From a bacterium (GTDB lineage: Bacteria; Chloroflexota; Dormibacteria; Aeolococcales; Aeolococcaceae): DNA of 42,042 bases. A program made the translations under genes and the position numbers. Under the pieces are notes generated by a model. It saw only the letters and a list, made by a program, of their open reading frames with translations, ran no database searches and was not told the DNA's origin. The stretch is from positions 1 through 42,042 of the forward strand of contig JACWAJ010000015.1 of NCBI GenBank assembly GCA_014874355.1, in the 5' to 3' direction. Shown here piece after piece: positions 18,354 through 27,345 of this stretch (position 1 is the stretch's first letter; every line of letters starts with the position of its first letter).

Positions 18354-19037
18354 GTGTTTCACCGAATCCTGGCAACTGTCGCCGTCGTGCTGACGGTTCC
18401 GCTTGGCGCTTGCGGATCGCCGCCGGCAGATGCAAGGACCTTGCTGCGTGACGCCAAGCGATCTGTGGACTCATCGCAGACGATCCATTTTCACCTGACG
18501 AGCAGCAATGCTGAGAGCAGTGGCACCTATCTGGTCGGCGGCGACGGTGATGCGCGGCGCCCCGACGGCTTTACCGGAGAACTCGACGTATCCATCAACG
18601 GAATCCCCCTTACAGTGAAGGTCGCGTCGGTGGGGGGCGTCTTCTACGTACAGCAGCCGTTCTCGTCGAAGTGGGAGGCGTCGCAACCCGACAAGTACGG
18701 CTTTGGCGACCCCGCCAAACTCATTGACCCCAACACGGGTGTCACCAGCCTTTTGGCCAAAGCCATGTCCCCGACACTGGGCAATCAGGACCGCTACAAC
18801 GGCGAACTGCTCGACGAGGTCAACTGCACTCTACCCGGGGCAGATGTGGCCCGCCTGCTCACCAGCGCCGACCCTTCGCGTAACGACAGCGCTGTCATAG
18901 GTGTCGACGCCGACACACATCAACTCCGTCGCGTCGTCATAACTGGTCCCTTTCTGAGTACCGCGCGGGACAGCACCTACACACTTGTTATGGATAGATA
19001 TGGCGCCAACATTACAGTCACCGCTCCACCCACATGA
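18354..19037 (+). CDS. LppX/LprAFG-family lipoprotein (LprG-like)
   Basis: Lipobox VPLGACGSP; RDAKRSVDSSQTIHFHLTSS; INGIPLTVKVASVGGVFYVQQPFSSKWEASQPDKYGFGDPAKLIDPNTGVTSLL. Confidence 0.82.
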   Translation: MFHRILATVAVVLTVPLGACGSPPADARTLLRDAKRSVDSSQTIHFHLTSSNAESSGTYLVGGDGDARRPDGFTGELDVSINGIPLTVKVASVGGVFYVQQPFSSKWEASQPDKYGFGDPAKLIDPNTGVTSLLAKAMSPTLGNQDRYNGELLDEVNCTLPGADVARLLTSADPSRNDSAVIGVDADTHQLRRVVITGPFLSTARDSTYTLVMDRYGANITVTAPPT

Positions 19038-19044
19038 GGCCGAG

Positions 19045-20853
19045 ATGACAGCCGGCGTATTGCCGGTGTCGCGACGAGCCCGCCGGCAACTCGTCTTTGC
19101 CGGCGGTGCGGTCCTGCTCGCCGCCGCCGACACCTACGTGGTTGTCATGGCGCTGACCGCGATCATGTTCGACGTCGGGATCAGCATCGACAAGTTGCAA
19201 CAGGCGGCACCCATCATCAGCGGATTTTTGGTCGGCTACGTTGCCGTGCTTCCCCTGCTGGGTCGCCTCTCCGACCTCTACGGTCGCCAGCCGGTGTTTA
19301 TTGCCTGTCTGCTGGCGTTTGCATTGGGTTCGTTGCTGACGGCATCGGGCACCACCCTGGCGATGGTCGTGGCCGGGCGTGCACTTCAAGGCCTTGGCGG
19401 TGGCGGACTCGTGCCGGTGACGCTTGCCTTGATCGCGGATCTCTGGCCGGCGGAACGCCGCGGCGCACCGCTCGGAATTGTGACCGCCGTTCAGGAGTTT
19501 GGCTCGGTGGTGGGCCCGCTCTACGGCGCCGCCATTCTCGCGCTGACCACCTGGCGCGTCATTTTCTGGATCAACCTGCCGCTTGTCGCAATTCTGGCCG
19601 CCGGGCTCTGGTTTTCCCGGCCGTGCCAGGGCAGGATGCGTGCCGCATCCACACTCGTGGGCCAACGTGACTACTTGGGCGGAATGTTGCTTGCCATTGC
19701 GGTTGTTGCCGGCGTGGCCGCCATAACCGCGCCAACATTCCTCACCGGCAACGTAATCATCGGGGCCCTGTATGGGCCGGTTATCGGCACGGTTGCAGTC
19801 ACCACTCCGGTGACGATCATTGCGATCGTCGCGACGGCTACGTTCTGCGCCTGGGAGACTTTGGAGCTTGGCAAAACTCGCCCGCTGTTGCGGCTTCGCG
19901 CGCTACCAGAACTGATGCGCCGGGCCGACTGGCTCGGCTCACTGCTGATCTCGTCGGTCCTGGCTGCGATCGTCATCAGCTTTGCGGTTGCCGATCCTGC
20001 CAGCGAGATTCTGGGTGGCACTGCGGCCATCCTGCTGCCACTGGCGGTGCTGGCGTCGGTTTGGTTTGTGTTCCACGAGCGACGCTGCACCACGCCACTC
20101 ATCGACTTTGCGGCCGTTGGCAATCCGGCCGCGATCGGCGCCGTACTCAGCAATCTGTTCATCGGGTGCGGTCTCATGGCCGCGCTGGTGGACGTACCGA
20201 TCTTCGCCCGTACCACTGCATACCCGACCTCCCAGCTCGATGCGGCGCTGGTGCTGCTGCATCTGCTGGCGGCGGTGCCGGTCGGCGCGATCATAGGAGG
20301 CATGGTCTGCCGGCGCACCGGCTACCGGCTCATCACCGCGGTTGCAATGCTGCTCAGCGGGGGCATGTTCGCCGTCATGGCGCACTGGAATGCCGGGACG
20401 CTCACCGAGCCGCTATTCGGTGCCGGATGGATCCACCCATCGGATGTGACGCTTGCCGTCTGCGGATTGGGGTTCGGGCTGGCCATTGCCCCCGTGAATG
20501 CCGCGATTCTGGGCGCGGTGGAGCCCGCCTGGCACGGGCTGGCATCATCACTGGTCGTGGTGGCCAGGTCGGTGGGGATGCTCGTCGGCCTCTCCGCCCT
20601 CACAGCCGTAGGTCTGCAACGGTTTCATGCGGTGGCAAGCATCCTGCCGTCCCCGCAGCAGCTTTGTCCCAACACGCCCACGCAATGCGCCGCCTACGAC
20701 GTGCTGTCGCGGGATGCGATCATCAGTGAACTCCATGCCATTTTCTTGGGCGCGGCGATCGCTTGCGGCGTCGCCGCGTGCCTCGCCGCGGCCATGCTCC
20801 GTAGGCACGGTGGCGGCGAGCGTTCTATGGGGGTATTGCTGGGTGGCGCCTGA
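19045..20853 (+). CDS. MFS transporter, 14-TMS EmrB/QacA/P55-like
   Basis: GYVAVLPLLGRLSDLYGRQPVFIACLLAFALGSLLTASGTTLAMVVAGRALQGLGGGGLVPV; EFGSVVGPLYGAAIL. Translation from MTAGVLPVSR assumed. Confidence 0.85.
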   Translation: MTAGVLPVSRRARRQLVFAGGAVLLAAADTYVVVMALTAIMFDVGISIDKLQQAAPIISGFLVGYVAVLPLLGRLSDLYGRQPVFIACLLAFALGSLLTASGTTLAMVVAGRALQGLGGGGLVPVTLALIADLWPAERRGAPLGIVTAVQEFGSVVGPLYGAAILALTTWRVIFWINLPLVAILAAGLWFSRPCQGRMRAASTLVGQRDYLGGMLLAIAVVAGVAAITAPTFLTGNVIIGALYGPVIGTVAVTTPVTIIAIVATATFCAWETLELGKTRPLLRLRALPELMRRADWLGSLLISSVLAAIVISFAVADPASEILGGTAAILLPLAVLASVWFVFHERRCTTPLIDFAAVGNPAAIGAVLSNLFIGCGLMAALVDVPIFARTTAYPTSQLDAALVLLHLLAAVPVGAIIGGMVCRRTGYRLITAVAMLLSGGMFAVMAHWNAGTLTEPLFGAGWIHPSDVTLAVCGLGFGLAIAPVNAAILGAVEPAWHGLASSLVVVARSVGMLVGLSALTAVGLQRFHAVASILPSPQQLCPNTPTQCAAYDVLSRDAIISELHAIFLGAAIACGVAACLAAAMLRRHGGGERSMGVLLGGA

Positions 20854-22216
20854 ACAAGTGTCTGACTTTGACCAGCTCTTGCGGGTCATCGCGCAAGCTG
20901 CAAGGGACACCGGTGTCGACGCATATCTGGTCGGTGGCATAGTCCGAGACCGGCTCCTCGGCTTGCCGAGCAAGGACATCGACATGGTCTCCGTCGGGTC
21001 CGACGGCATCCCGCTGCTCGCCGCCGTCGCCAGGCGGCTGCGCTGGGCCAGGCCCCAGGTATTCGAACATTTCGGCACGGGGCAGGTTCGAGGCGATGGA
21101 TTCATCCTGGAGGTGGTTCGCGCTCGCGCCGAACGCTACGACCCCGATTCGCGCAAGCCCGATGTCTCACCCGGCACGCTGGAGGAGGACGTGTGGCGTC
21201 GCGACTTCACCATCAACGCCCTGTGCCAGCGGATGGATGGTGAGGTGTTGGACGTTACCGGGCGCGGCATTGACGATCTTCGCGCCGGAATCCTGCGTAC
21301 TCCTCTGGAACCTGACGAGACCTTCAGCGAGGACCCGCTGCGAATGTTCCGGGGCGCCCGTTTTGTGGCTCAACTCGGTTTCCATCTCGCCGGCGGTGTG
21401 ATCGAGGCCATGCGGCGCAACGCACAGCGGGCGAGCATCCTCTCTGTCGAGCGGATCACCGAGGAACTGTGCCGTTTGTTGACGTCGCCACATCCGCGCC
21501 AGGGTCTCGATGTCCTGCGGGAGAGCGGCCTACTGGATGTCGTTCTCCCCGAAATTGCCGCCATGTCAGGAGTCGAGCAGGGCGGGTTCCACATCTACGA
21601 CGTCTTCGACCACGTCGCTCATGCCGTGGATGCGGCGCCCCCGGATGGCATTACCCGCATCGCCGCGCTGTTTCACGACATCGGCAAACCGGCAACCCAT
21701 GAGATTCGTGATGGCCGCCACACCTTCTACGACCACCCCCAGGTAGGCGCGCGGATGACGCGGGTGATCCTTACCCGGCTACGCTTTGGCAACGACGATA
21801 TCGAGGCCATCTGCCGTCTGGTTGAACTGCACCTGCGGCCCATCCAGTACGACGAGGCGAGCTTCTCCGATGCCGCCGTACGCCGCCTCATCCGCGATGC
21901 CGGAGAACTGCGCCGGCCGCTTCTCGATCTTGCCCGCGCCGATACGCGAGCCTCGTCCTACCCGGACACAGCCGGGATCGATGCCCTCGAAGCCCGGATG
22001 GCAAGCCTCGATTCAGGTGGCCAGATCAGCCGGTTGCAGTCGCCCCTCGGCGGGGCGGAAATCATGGCTTTGGCGGGAAACCGCCCGCCAGGTCCGTGGG
22101 TCGGTGCGGTGCAGAGGGCGCTCGTCGATGCGGTTCTCGAAGGCGAATTCGCTGCCGGCGACAGCGCTGGGGCCCGGCAATGGTTGCTCGACCATCCCGG
22201 CGTTGTGCCTGCGTGA
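20843..22216 (+). CDS. cca: CCA tRNA nucleotidyltransferase / poly(A) polymerase family with HD domain
   Basis: DAYLVGGIVRDRLLGLPSKDIDMVSVG; RRDFTINALCQRMDGEVLDVTGRGIDDLRAGILRTP; HD motif RIAALFHDIGKPATHE. Confidence 0.9.
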   Translation: MAPEQVSDFDQLLRVIAQAARDTGVDAYLVGGIVRDRLLGLPSKDIDMVSVGSDGIPLLAAVARRLRWARPQVFEHFGTGQVRGDGFILEVVRARAERYDPDSRKPDVSPGTLEEDVWRRDFTINALCQRMDGEVLDVTGRGIDDLRAGILRTPLEPDETFSEDPLRMFRGARFVAQLGFHLAGGVIEAMRRNAQRASILSVERITEELCRLLTSPHPRQGLDVLRESGLLDVVLPEIAAMSGVEQGGFHIYDVFDHVAHAVDAAPPDGITRIAALFHDIGKPATHEIRDGRHTFYDHPQVGARMTRVILTRLRFGNDDIEAICRLVELHLRPIQYDEASFSDAAVRRLIRDAGELRRPLLDLARADTRASSYPDTAGIDALEARMASLDSGGQISRLQSPLGGAEIMALAGNRPPGPWVGAVQRALVDAVLEGEFAAGDSAGARQWLLDHPGVVPA

Positions 22217-22244
22217 CCGGCCACCGCGTAGAATCTGCTGCTTG

Positions 22245-22652
22245 ATGTTGGCCCGTCTGCGCTTCTTCAAGCGCCTCGTTATCGATCTGCCGCGGCAACT
22301 CCGGCTTGGCTATTGCCTGATGCGCGATCCGCGCGTTCCCGGCAAGATCAAGGTGGCGTTTGGGGGTGGTCTTGGCATTCTGCTCGCGCCTCGAACCCGC
22401 TTGCCCAAGAGCCTTCCGATGCTTGGCGAGTTGGATTCCGTCCTGATCCTCATCCTCGCGCTCAGGCTTTTCATTGCAGCCTGTCCCGACGATGTCGTCC
22501 TCGATGTGGAACAGGCGATCATTGAGCAGCGTTCGGTCTTCGACGATGACCTGCGCCGGGGGGCAGCCGTGGCCACCTCGCTTTATGCGCGCGTGCGGGG
22601 CATGATGTGTGCAGCCGACACTGAGCCTACGGGCATGTCAGCGTCACAGTGA
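22245..22652 (+). CDS. DUF1232/YkvA-like membrane protein
   Basis: RLGYCLMRDPRVPGKIKVAFGGGLGILLAPRTRLPKSLPMLGELDSVLILILALRLFIAACP; TAGAAT 10 nt before ATG. Confidence 0.6.
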   Translation: MLARLRFFKRLVIDLPRQLRLGYCLMRDPRVPGKIKVAFGGGLGILLAPRTRLPKSLPMLGELDSVLILILALRLFIAACPDDVVLDVEQAIIEQRSVFDDDLRRGAAVATSLYARVRGMMCAADTEPTGMSASQ

Positions 22653-22684
22653 ACATTCAATACACAAGCGTGGAGTGACGAAGC

Positions 22685-23131
22685 GTGAAGGTTCTCTTCC
22701 TCAAGGAAGTCGCGGGGTCCGCCAAGGCGGGTGATGTCAAAGAGGTGTCGCCCGGCTATGCGCGCAACTACCTCCTACCTCAGAAGCTCGCCATGGTTGC
22801 CGATGACAGGGCGGTCGAGCAAATACGCCAACGTGAGGCGTCCGCGATCCGTCGTGCCGAGAAGGCTCTCGCCGAAGCCAAAGAAGTGGCGCTCAAGATC
22901 AAGCGGCTTACAGTGACGATCTATGTGAAGACCGGCGAAGGCGGCCGTCTCTTCGGATCCGTGACCAATGCCGATATCGCCCAGCAGCTAAAGCGCGAGG
23001 CAGGCATCGACATCGACAAGCGCAAGATCGGTGTTGATTCTGCGATCAAGTCGCTCGGTTCCCACGACGTGTCCGTTCAATTGCACGCGGATGTCACCGA
23101 GACGCTCAAGGTTGTCGTAGCAGCTCAGTGA
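22685..23131 (+). CDS. rplI: 50S ribosomal protein L9
   Basis: MKVLFLKEVAGSAKAGDVKEVSPGYARNYLLPQKLA; GRLFGSVTNADIAQQLK. Confidence 0.97.
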   Translation: MKVLFLKEVAGSAKAGDVKEVSPGYARNYLLPQKLAMVADDRAVEQIRQREASAIRRAEKALAEAKEVALKIKRLTVTIYVKTGEGGRLFGSVTNADIAQQLKREAGIDIDKRKIGVDSAIKSLGSHDVSVQLHADVTETLKVVVAAQ

Positions 23132-24513
23132 TCCCTCCGCAGGCCCCCGAGTTCAGCGCCACCGTCGCCCCTCCGGGGCCAAGCGTTGGGGGCCGCACGC
23201 TGCCGCACGATCTCGAGGCGGAGCAAGCGGTTCTCGGCGCGTTGCTTCTGGATCAGGATGCCATGGCGGTTATCCGCGATCATCTGGAACCGGGGGACTT
23301 CTACGCCGAAAGGCATGCCCACATATATCGGGCCGCGGTCGAGCTTCACGATCGGGGTGAGCCCATCGACACGGTAACCCTGCGCAGCCAACTGGAACGC
23401 AACGATCTGGTCGGCCGCGCCGGCGGCATCGACTACGTCGCCGAACTATCGCTGGTGGTCCCAAGCGCGGTATCGGTCAAGCACTACGCCGACATCGTCA
23501 CCCGGCATGCCTTGCGTCGTCGACTCATCTCCACCGGGGGCCAGGTGGCCCAGCTGGGGTTCGACACCTCGGTCACCGCCGAAGACGCGATCGACATGGC
23601 CGAGCAGCGCATTTACGCCATCGCCGACCAGCAGCGCTCCGATGAGGCGTCGCACATTGCGCCCATCCTTAAGGAGACCTGGAGCATTCTCGAGGAGCGC
23701 CTCAAGGCCAAGCAGCTGGTTCACGGCGTGCCCACCAACATCGCCGCACTGGACAGCGTCACCCAGGGATTGCAGCCTGGTGAGTTGATAATCCTGGCGG
23801 CGCGGCCCTCGGTGGGCAAGACCTCACTGGCCCTCAACATGGCGCGCAACGCCTCGGTGCTGGCCAAGCGACCGGTGGCCATCTTCTCGTTGGAGATGAC
23901 CAAACAATCGCTGGTTCAGCGCCTGATCTGCAGCGAAGCCATGGTCGACTCCCACCTGCTCTCGACGGGGCAGGCGGATTCGGCGGCGTTTCAGCGCATT
24001 GCCAAGGCGATGGACACGCTCATCAGCACGCCACTGTGGATCGACGACACACCGTCACTGTCGATATCGGCCCTGCGGGCTCGCGCGCGGCGCATGAAGT
24101 CGCAGCACGGCATCGAACTCATAGTCGTCGACTACCTCCAGCTCATGCGTGGCGGGCGCCAGGAGTCGCGCGTGCAGGAGGTGTCGGACATCTCATCGGG
24201 GCTCAAGTCCATTGCCAAGGAGTTAGGCCTGCCGGTGCTGGCGCTGTCGCAACTTTCACGTGAGTCCGAACGTCGCGAGAACCGGCAACCACAACTGAGC
24301 GACCTTCGTGACTCGGGTAGCATCGAACAGGACGCGGACGTCGTCCTCTTTATCTACCGTCCGGGTATGCACAAGAATGAGATCGACAAATCGGTCACCG
24401 AACTCATCGTGGCCAAGAACCGCAACGGTCCAACCACCAAGATCGACCTCCACTTTGTCGCCACCCAAACCACGTTCCGCGAGGTCGAGAAGCGGATGAG
24501 TTCTTTCGCATAG
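23128..24513 (+). CDS. dnaB: Replicative DNA helicase DnaB
   Basis: LPHDLEAEQAVLGALLLD; LIILAARPSVGKTSLALNMARNAS; IVVDYLQLM; LRDSGSIEQDADVVLFIYRPG. GTGA overlap with rplI. Confidence 0.97.
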   Translation: MIPPQAPEFSATVAPPGPSVGGRTLPHDLEAEQAVLGALLLDQDAMAVIRDHLEPGDFYAERHAHIYRAAVELHDRGEPIDTVTLRSQLERNDLVGRAGGIDYVAELSLVVPSAVSVKHYADIVTRHALRRRLISTGGQVAQLGFDTSVTAEDAIDMAEQRIYAIADQQRSDEASHIAPILKETWSILEERLKAKQLVHGVPTNIAALDSVTQGLQPGELIILAARPSVGKTSLALNMARNASVLAKRPVAIFSLEMTKQSLVQRLICSEAMVDSHLLSTGQADSAAFQRIAKAMDTLISTPLWIDDTPSLSISALRARARRMKSQHGIELIVVDYLQLMRGGRQESRVQEVSDISSGLKSIAKELGLPVLALSQLSRESERRENRQPQLSDLRDSGSIEQDADVVLFIYRPGMHKNEIDKSVTELIVAKNRNGPTTKIDLHFVATQTTFREVEKRMSSFA

Positions 24514-24519
24514 GCAGCG

Positions 24520-25006
24520 GTGATGAGTTCGTCTGCGCTGTCGATCACGATGCACGAATTACGCCGCCCGCTTACCCTCCTTAGTAGCTACGGGCAGATG
24601 CTTGCGACCGGCATGCTCAGTGAACGGCCGGAGTCGTCGAAGATCGCGGTCGACGGCATCCTCGAGTCCACCGAGATGATGCCCCAGATGGTGTCGGTTC
24701 TCGGCGAGTTGTCGAGGCTTGAAGACTCTGACAGCGAGCTTCGCATGGAGCCGCTCAACGTGGCCGAGATCACCGGCAGCGCCGTGAGACAGGTGAGAGG
24801 ACACCCCCCATCTCTTCGAAAAGTTCTTTCGCTCTGCGGCCGAGCGCAAGCGCAAAGTCCCGGGTGCGGGGCTGGGCTTATATGTTGTCAAGCTCGTTGC
24901 AGAACGGCATCGCGGCTCTGCCGCCGCCCGTTCTGATGGTGAGCATGGCGCGGAATTCGAACTCATAGTGCCGATTTCATCCCCATTACAAGAGGAACAA
25001 CGATGA
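24520..25006 (+). pseudogene. Histidine kinase remnant: HisKA part then frameshifted HATPase G2-box tail, middle of ATPase domain missing
   Basis: HELRRPLTLLSSYGQMLATGM...AVRQVRG, then from 24809 in a different frame HLFEKFFRSAAERKRKVPGAGLGLYVVKLVAERHRGSAAARSDGEHGAEFELIVPIS...; no N-box or DxGxGI between. Confidence 0.8.
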
Positions 25007-26409
25007 ACCGCCCCGTCGCGACCCGTACCGAAAAGGACTCCATGGGAGAGTTCGATGTTCCCGCCGACGTCTACTACGGCGCCACAACGATGCGCGCCGT
25101 GGTCAACTTTCCCATCAGTGACCTGCGCTTTGGCCGGGGTTTCATCCGCGCGATGGGGCTCATCAAGCAAGCAGCGGCCAGCGTCAACTTGGAACTGGGC
25201 GTTATAGACGCCAGGCGGGCCAACGCCATTGTTGCGGCAGCGCAGGATGTGATCGACGGCAAGCTCGACGATCAATTTGTCGTCGATATATTCCAGACCG
25301 GCAGCGGCACTTCGACGAACATGAACGCCAACGAGGTGATCAGCAATCGTGCCATCGAAATACTCGGTGGCACCAAGGGCACCCGCACTCCGGTACACCC
25401 CAACGATCACGTCAACCTGGGGCAGTCGAGCAATGACGTCATCCCCACGGCCATTCATATCGCCGCCGCCGTGGCCGTCAAGGATGAGCTGCTGCCCGCG
25501 CTGGAAGTCCTGGAGGATTCTCTCAGTCGTAAGAGCGCCGAGTTCTGGCCCACCATCAAGACAGGACGCACTCACTTGCAGGATGCCACGCCCATCCGCC
25601 TGGGACAGGAGTTTCTCGGCTACGCGGGGCAACTCGAGCGTTCGCGCAAGCGCTGTGCGCAGGCACTGGACGAACTCTCCGAGCTGGCGCTGGGGGGCAC
25701 CGCGGTTGGCACCGGCGTCAACATGCACCCGGAGTTTGCCAAGCGCGTGATCGCCAAGATCGCCAATCTCACCGGGATTGATTTTCACGAGTCGGACAAT
25801 CACTTCCAGTCGCAGGCTGCGCTCGATTGCGTCGTTGCCGCGTCGGGAGCGCTCAAGACGACCGCCGTGTCGCTCTACAAGATCGCGTGTGACATCCGTC
25901 TCATGGGTTGTGGTCCACGCGCTGGGATTGCGGAACTCACCCTGCCCGCCGTCCAGCCGGGTTCGTCGATCATGCCGGGGAAGGTGAATCCCGTCATTGT
26001 CGAGTCGTTGACGATGGTTGCCGCCCAGGTTTTCGGCAACGATCAGACCATCACCTTCGGGGGTGCGGCGGGATCGTTCCTGGAACTCAACGTGATGATG
26101 CCGGTCGTGTCCTACAACCTCAGTCAGTCGGTACACCTGCTCGCAGCGGCGGCCCGCAACTTTGCGACGCAGTGTGTCGATGGCATCGCGGCCACGGCCA
26201 ATGGCCCGGCGCTGGTGGAGCGTGGGCTCATGACGTGCACCGGGCTGGCTCCGAAGATCGGGTACGACGCGGCCGCCGCCATCGCCAAGGAGGCGCATGC
26301 CACCAATCGCACGGTTCGCGAAGTGGCTCGCGATAAAACCGGCCTGACGGATGCCGAACTTCGCGACCTGCTCGATCCGGTGCGGATGACCGGGCCGAAC
26401 CTGACCTAG
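25003..26409 (+). CDS. fumC: Class II fumarate hydratase
   Basis: DVYYGATTMRAVVNFPIS; QTGSGTSTNMNANEVISNRA; VHPNDHVNLGQSSNDVIPTAIHIA; GSSIMPGKVNPVIVE. Confidence 0.95.
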   Translation: MNRPVATRTEKDSMGEFDVPADVYYGATTMRAVVNFPISDLRFGRGFIRAMGLIKQAAASVNLELGVIDARRANAIVAAAQDVIDGKLDDQFVVDIFQTGSGTSTNMNANEVISNRAIEILGGTKGTRTPVHPNDHVNLGQSSNDVIPTAIHIAAAVAVKDELLPALEVLEDSLSRKSAEFWPTIKTGRTHLQDATPIRLGQEFLGYAGQLERSRKRCAQALDELSELALGGTAVGTGVNMHPEFAKRVIAKIANLTGIDFHESDNHFQSQAALDCVVAASGALKTTAVSLYKIACDIRLMGCGPRAGIAELTLPAVQPGSSIMPGKVNPVIVESLTMVAAQVFGNDQTITFGGAAGSFLELNVMMPVVSYNLSQSVHLLAAAARNFATQCVDGIAATANGPALVERGLMTCTGLAPKIGYDAAAAIAKEAHATNRTVREVARDKTGLTDAELRDLLDPVRMTGPNLT

Positions 26410-26424
26410 CACCAGTCCCGAATA

Positions 26425-26465
26425 CGCGAACTGCCGCTTCTTGTGATGGGGGGTGGCAGTTCGCG
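26425..26465. terminator. 11-bp perfect hairpin between convergent fumC and HAD gene
   Basis: CGCGAACTGCC (26425-26435) and GGCAGTTCGCG (26455-26465) with a 19-nt loop. Confidence 0.55.
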
Positions 26466-26466
26466 G

Positions 26467-27345
26467 TCAGACGAGCCCGAAGGCCTCCAGAACGCTGGCC
26501 ACGCCTGCCTGCTCGGGCGGCGCGCAGGTCGCCTGGGCGACCCTGAGCACCGCATCGCGGCTGCCTTCGATGGCGACCCCGAACCCCGCGGCCTCGAGCA
26601 TGTCGGCGTCGTTGGGCGCGTCTCCAATCGCGATCGTCTTGGCGATGTCGGCACCGAGGTGCCGGCAAAGACGTTGCAGTGCGCGGCCCTTGGTCGCTTG
26701 CGGATTGGTGATCTCGACGAACGGTGACATCGATCTCACCACCCTGGCGGCACCGTCCAGTGCTTCGCGCATCGCCGCCTCGCACCGGAGTGCGGTGGCC
26801 TCGTCCGAGACTACGCATACGACCTTGGTGCTGCCGTCGCCGACGGCGGCTTCGAGATCGTCGACGTAGTCGATTCCAACCGCTGCAATCCTGTCGTAGA
26901 AGTGCGCTTCGGGGCGGTCTTCTTCGCAGAGCAATCGGTCATTGCGATACGCCTGACGGTGCCAGCCGTGCTGACGCGCAATCGAGATGGCCTGCGTGGC
27001 TGTGGCGCGGTCCAGTGTGAACTCGGCGATGACCGTGCCCGGGGTGTCGCTATTTGTTGCCGGCTGGCCCCGTACCAGCGCGCCCTGGTAGCAGATCAGG
27101 GGAGCGGTGACACCCAGGCGGCGCGCCCAAGGCAGGGCTGAGCGGTACATCCGCCCGCTGGCTATGACTACGGGGAGGCGCTTGGCGGCGGCACCGATGG
27201 TGCTGGCCGTACGGGGGTGCGGCTCCACCGCAGCGGTGAGGCAGGTGCCGTCAAGGTCGAGGGCGACCAGCTCCGGCTTCCAGCCGGGCAGCGTCGCACT
27301 GGCAATGCCCGGTGGTGCCGTGTGTGGTTGCGTCACCGCAACCAC
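26467..27345 (-). CDS. HAD-superfamily (Cof-type) hydrolase
   Basis: LVALDLDGTCLTAAVEPHPRTASTIGAAAKRLPVVIASGRMYRSALPWARRLG; TKGRALQRLCRHLGADIAKTIAIGDAPNDADMLEAAG. Start approximate. Confidence 0.85.
   Translation of the reverse strand: MVAVTQPHTAPPGIASATLPGWKPELVALDLDGTCLTAAVEPHPRTASTIGAAAKRLPVVIASGRMYRSALPWARRLGVTAPLICYQGALVRGQPATNSDTPGTVIAEFTLDRATATQAISIARQHGWHRQAYRNDRLLCEEDRPEAHFYDRIAAVGIDYVDDLEAAVGDGSTKVVCVVSDEATALRCEAAMREALDGAARVVRSMSPFVEITNPQATKGRALQRLCRHLGADIAKTIAIGDAPNDADMLEAAGFGVAIEGSRDAVLRVAQATCAPPEQAGVASVLEAFGLV

Noticed and set aside
24559-26412. 617-aa minus-strand ORF opposite the kinase remnant and fumC
   Set aside because: Antisense to a clear fumC; Arg/His/Gly-rich composition typical of high-GC shadow ORFs, no recognisable domain.
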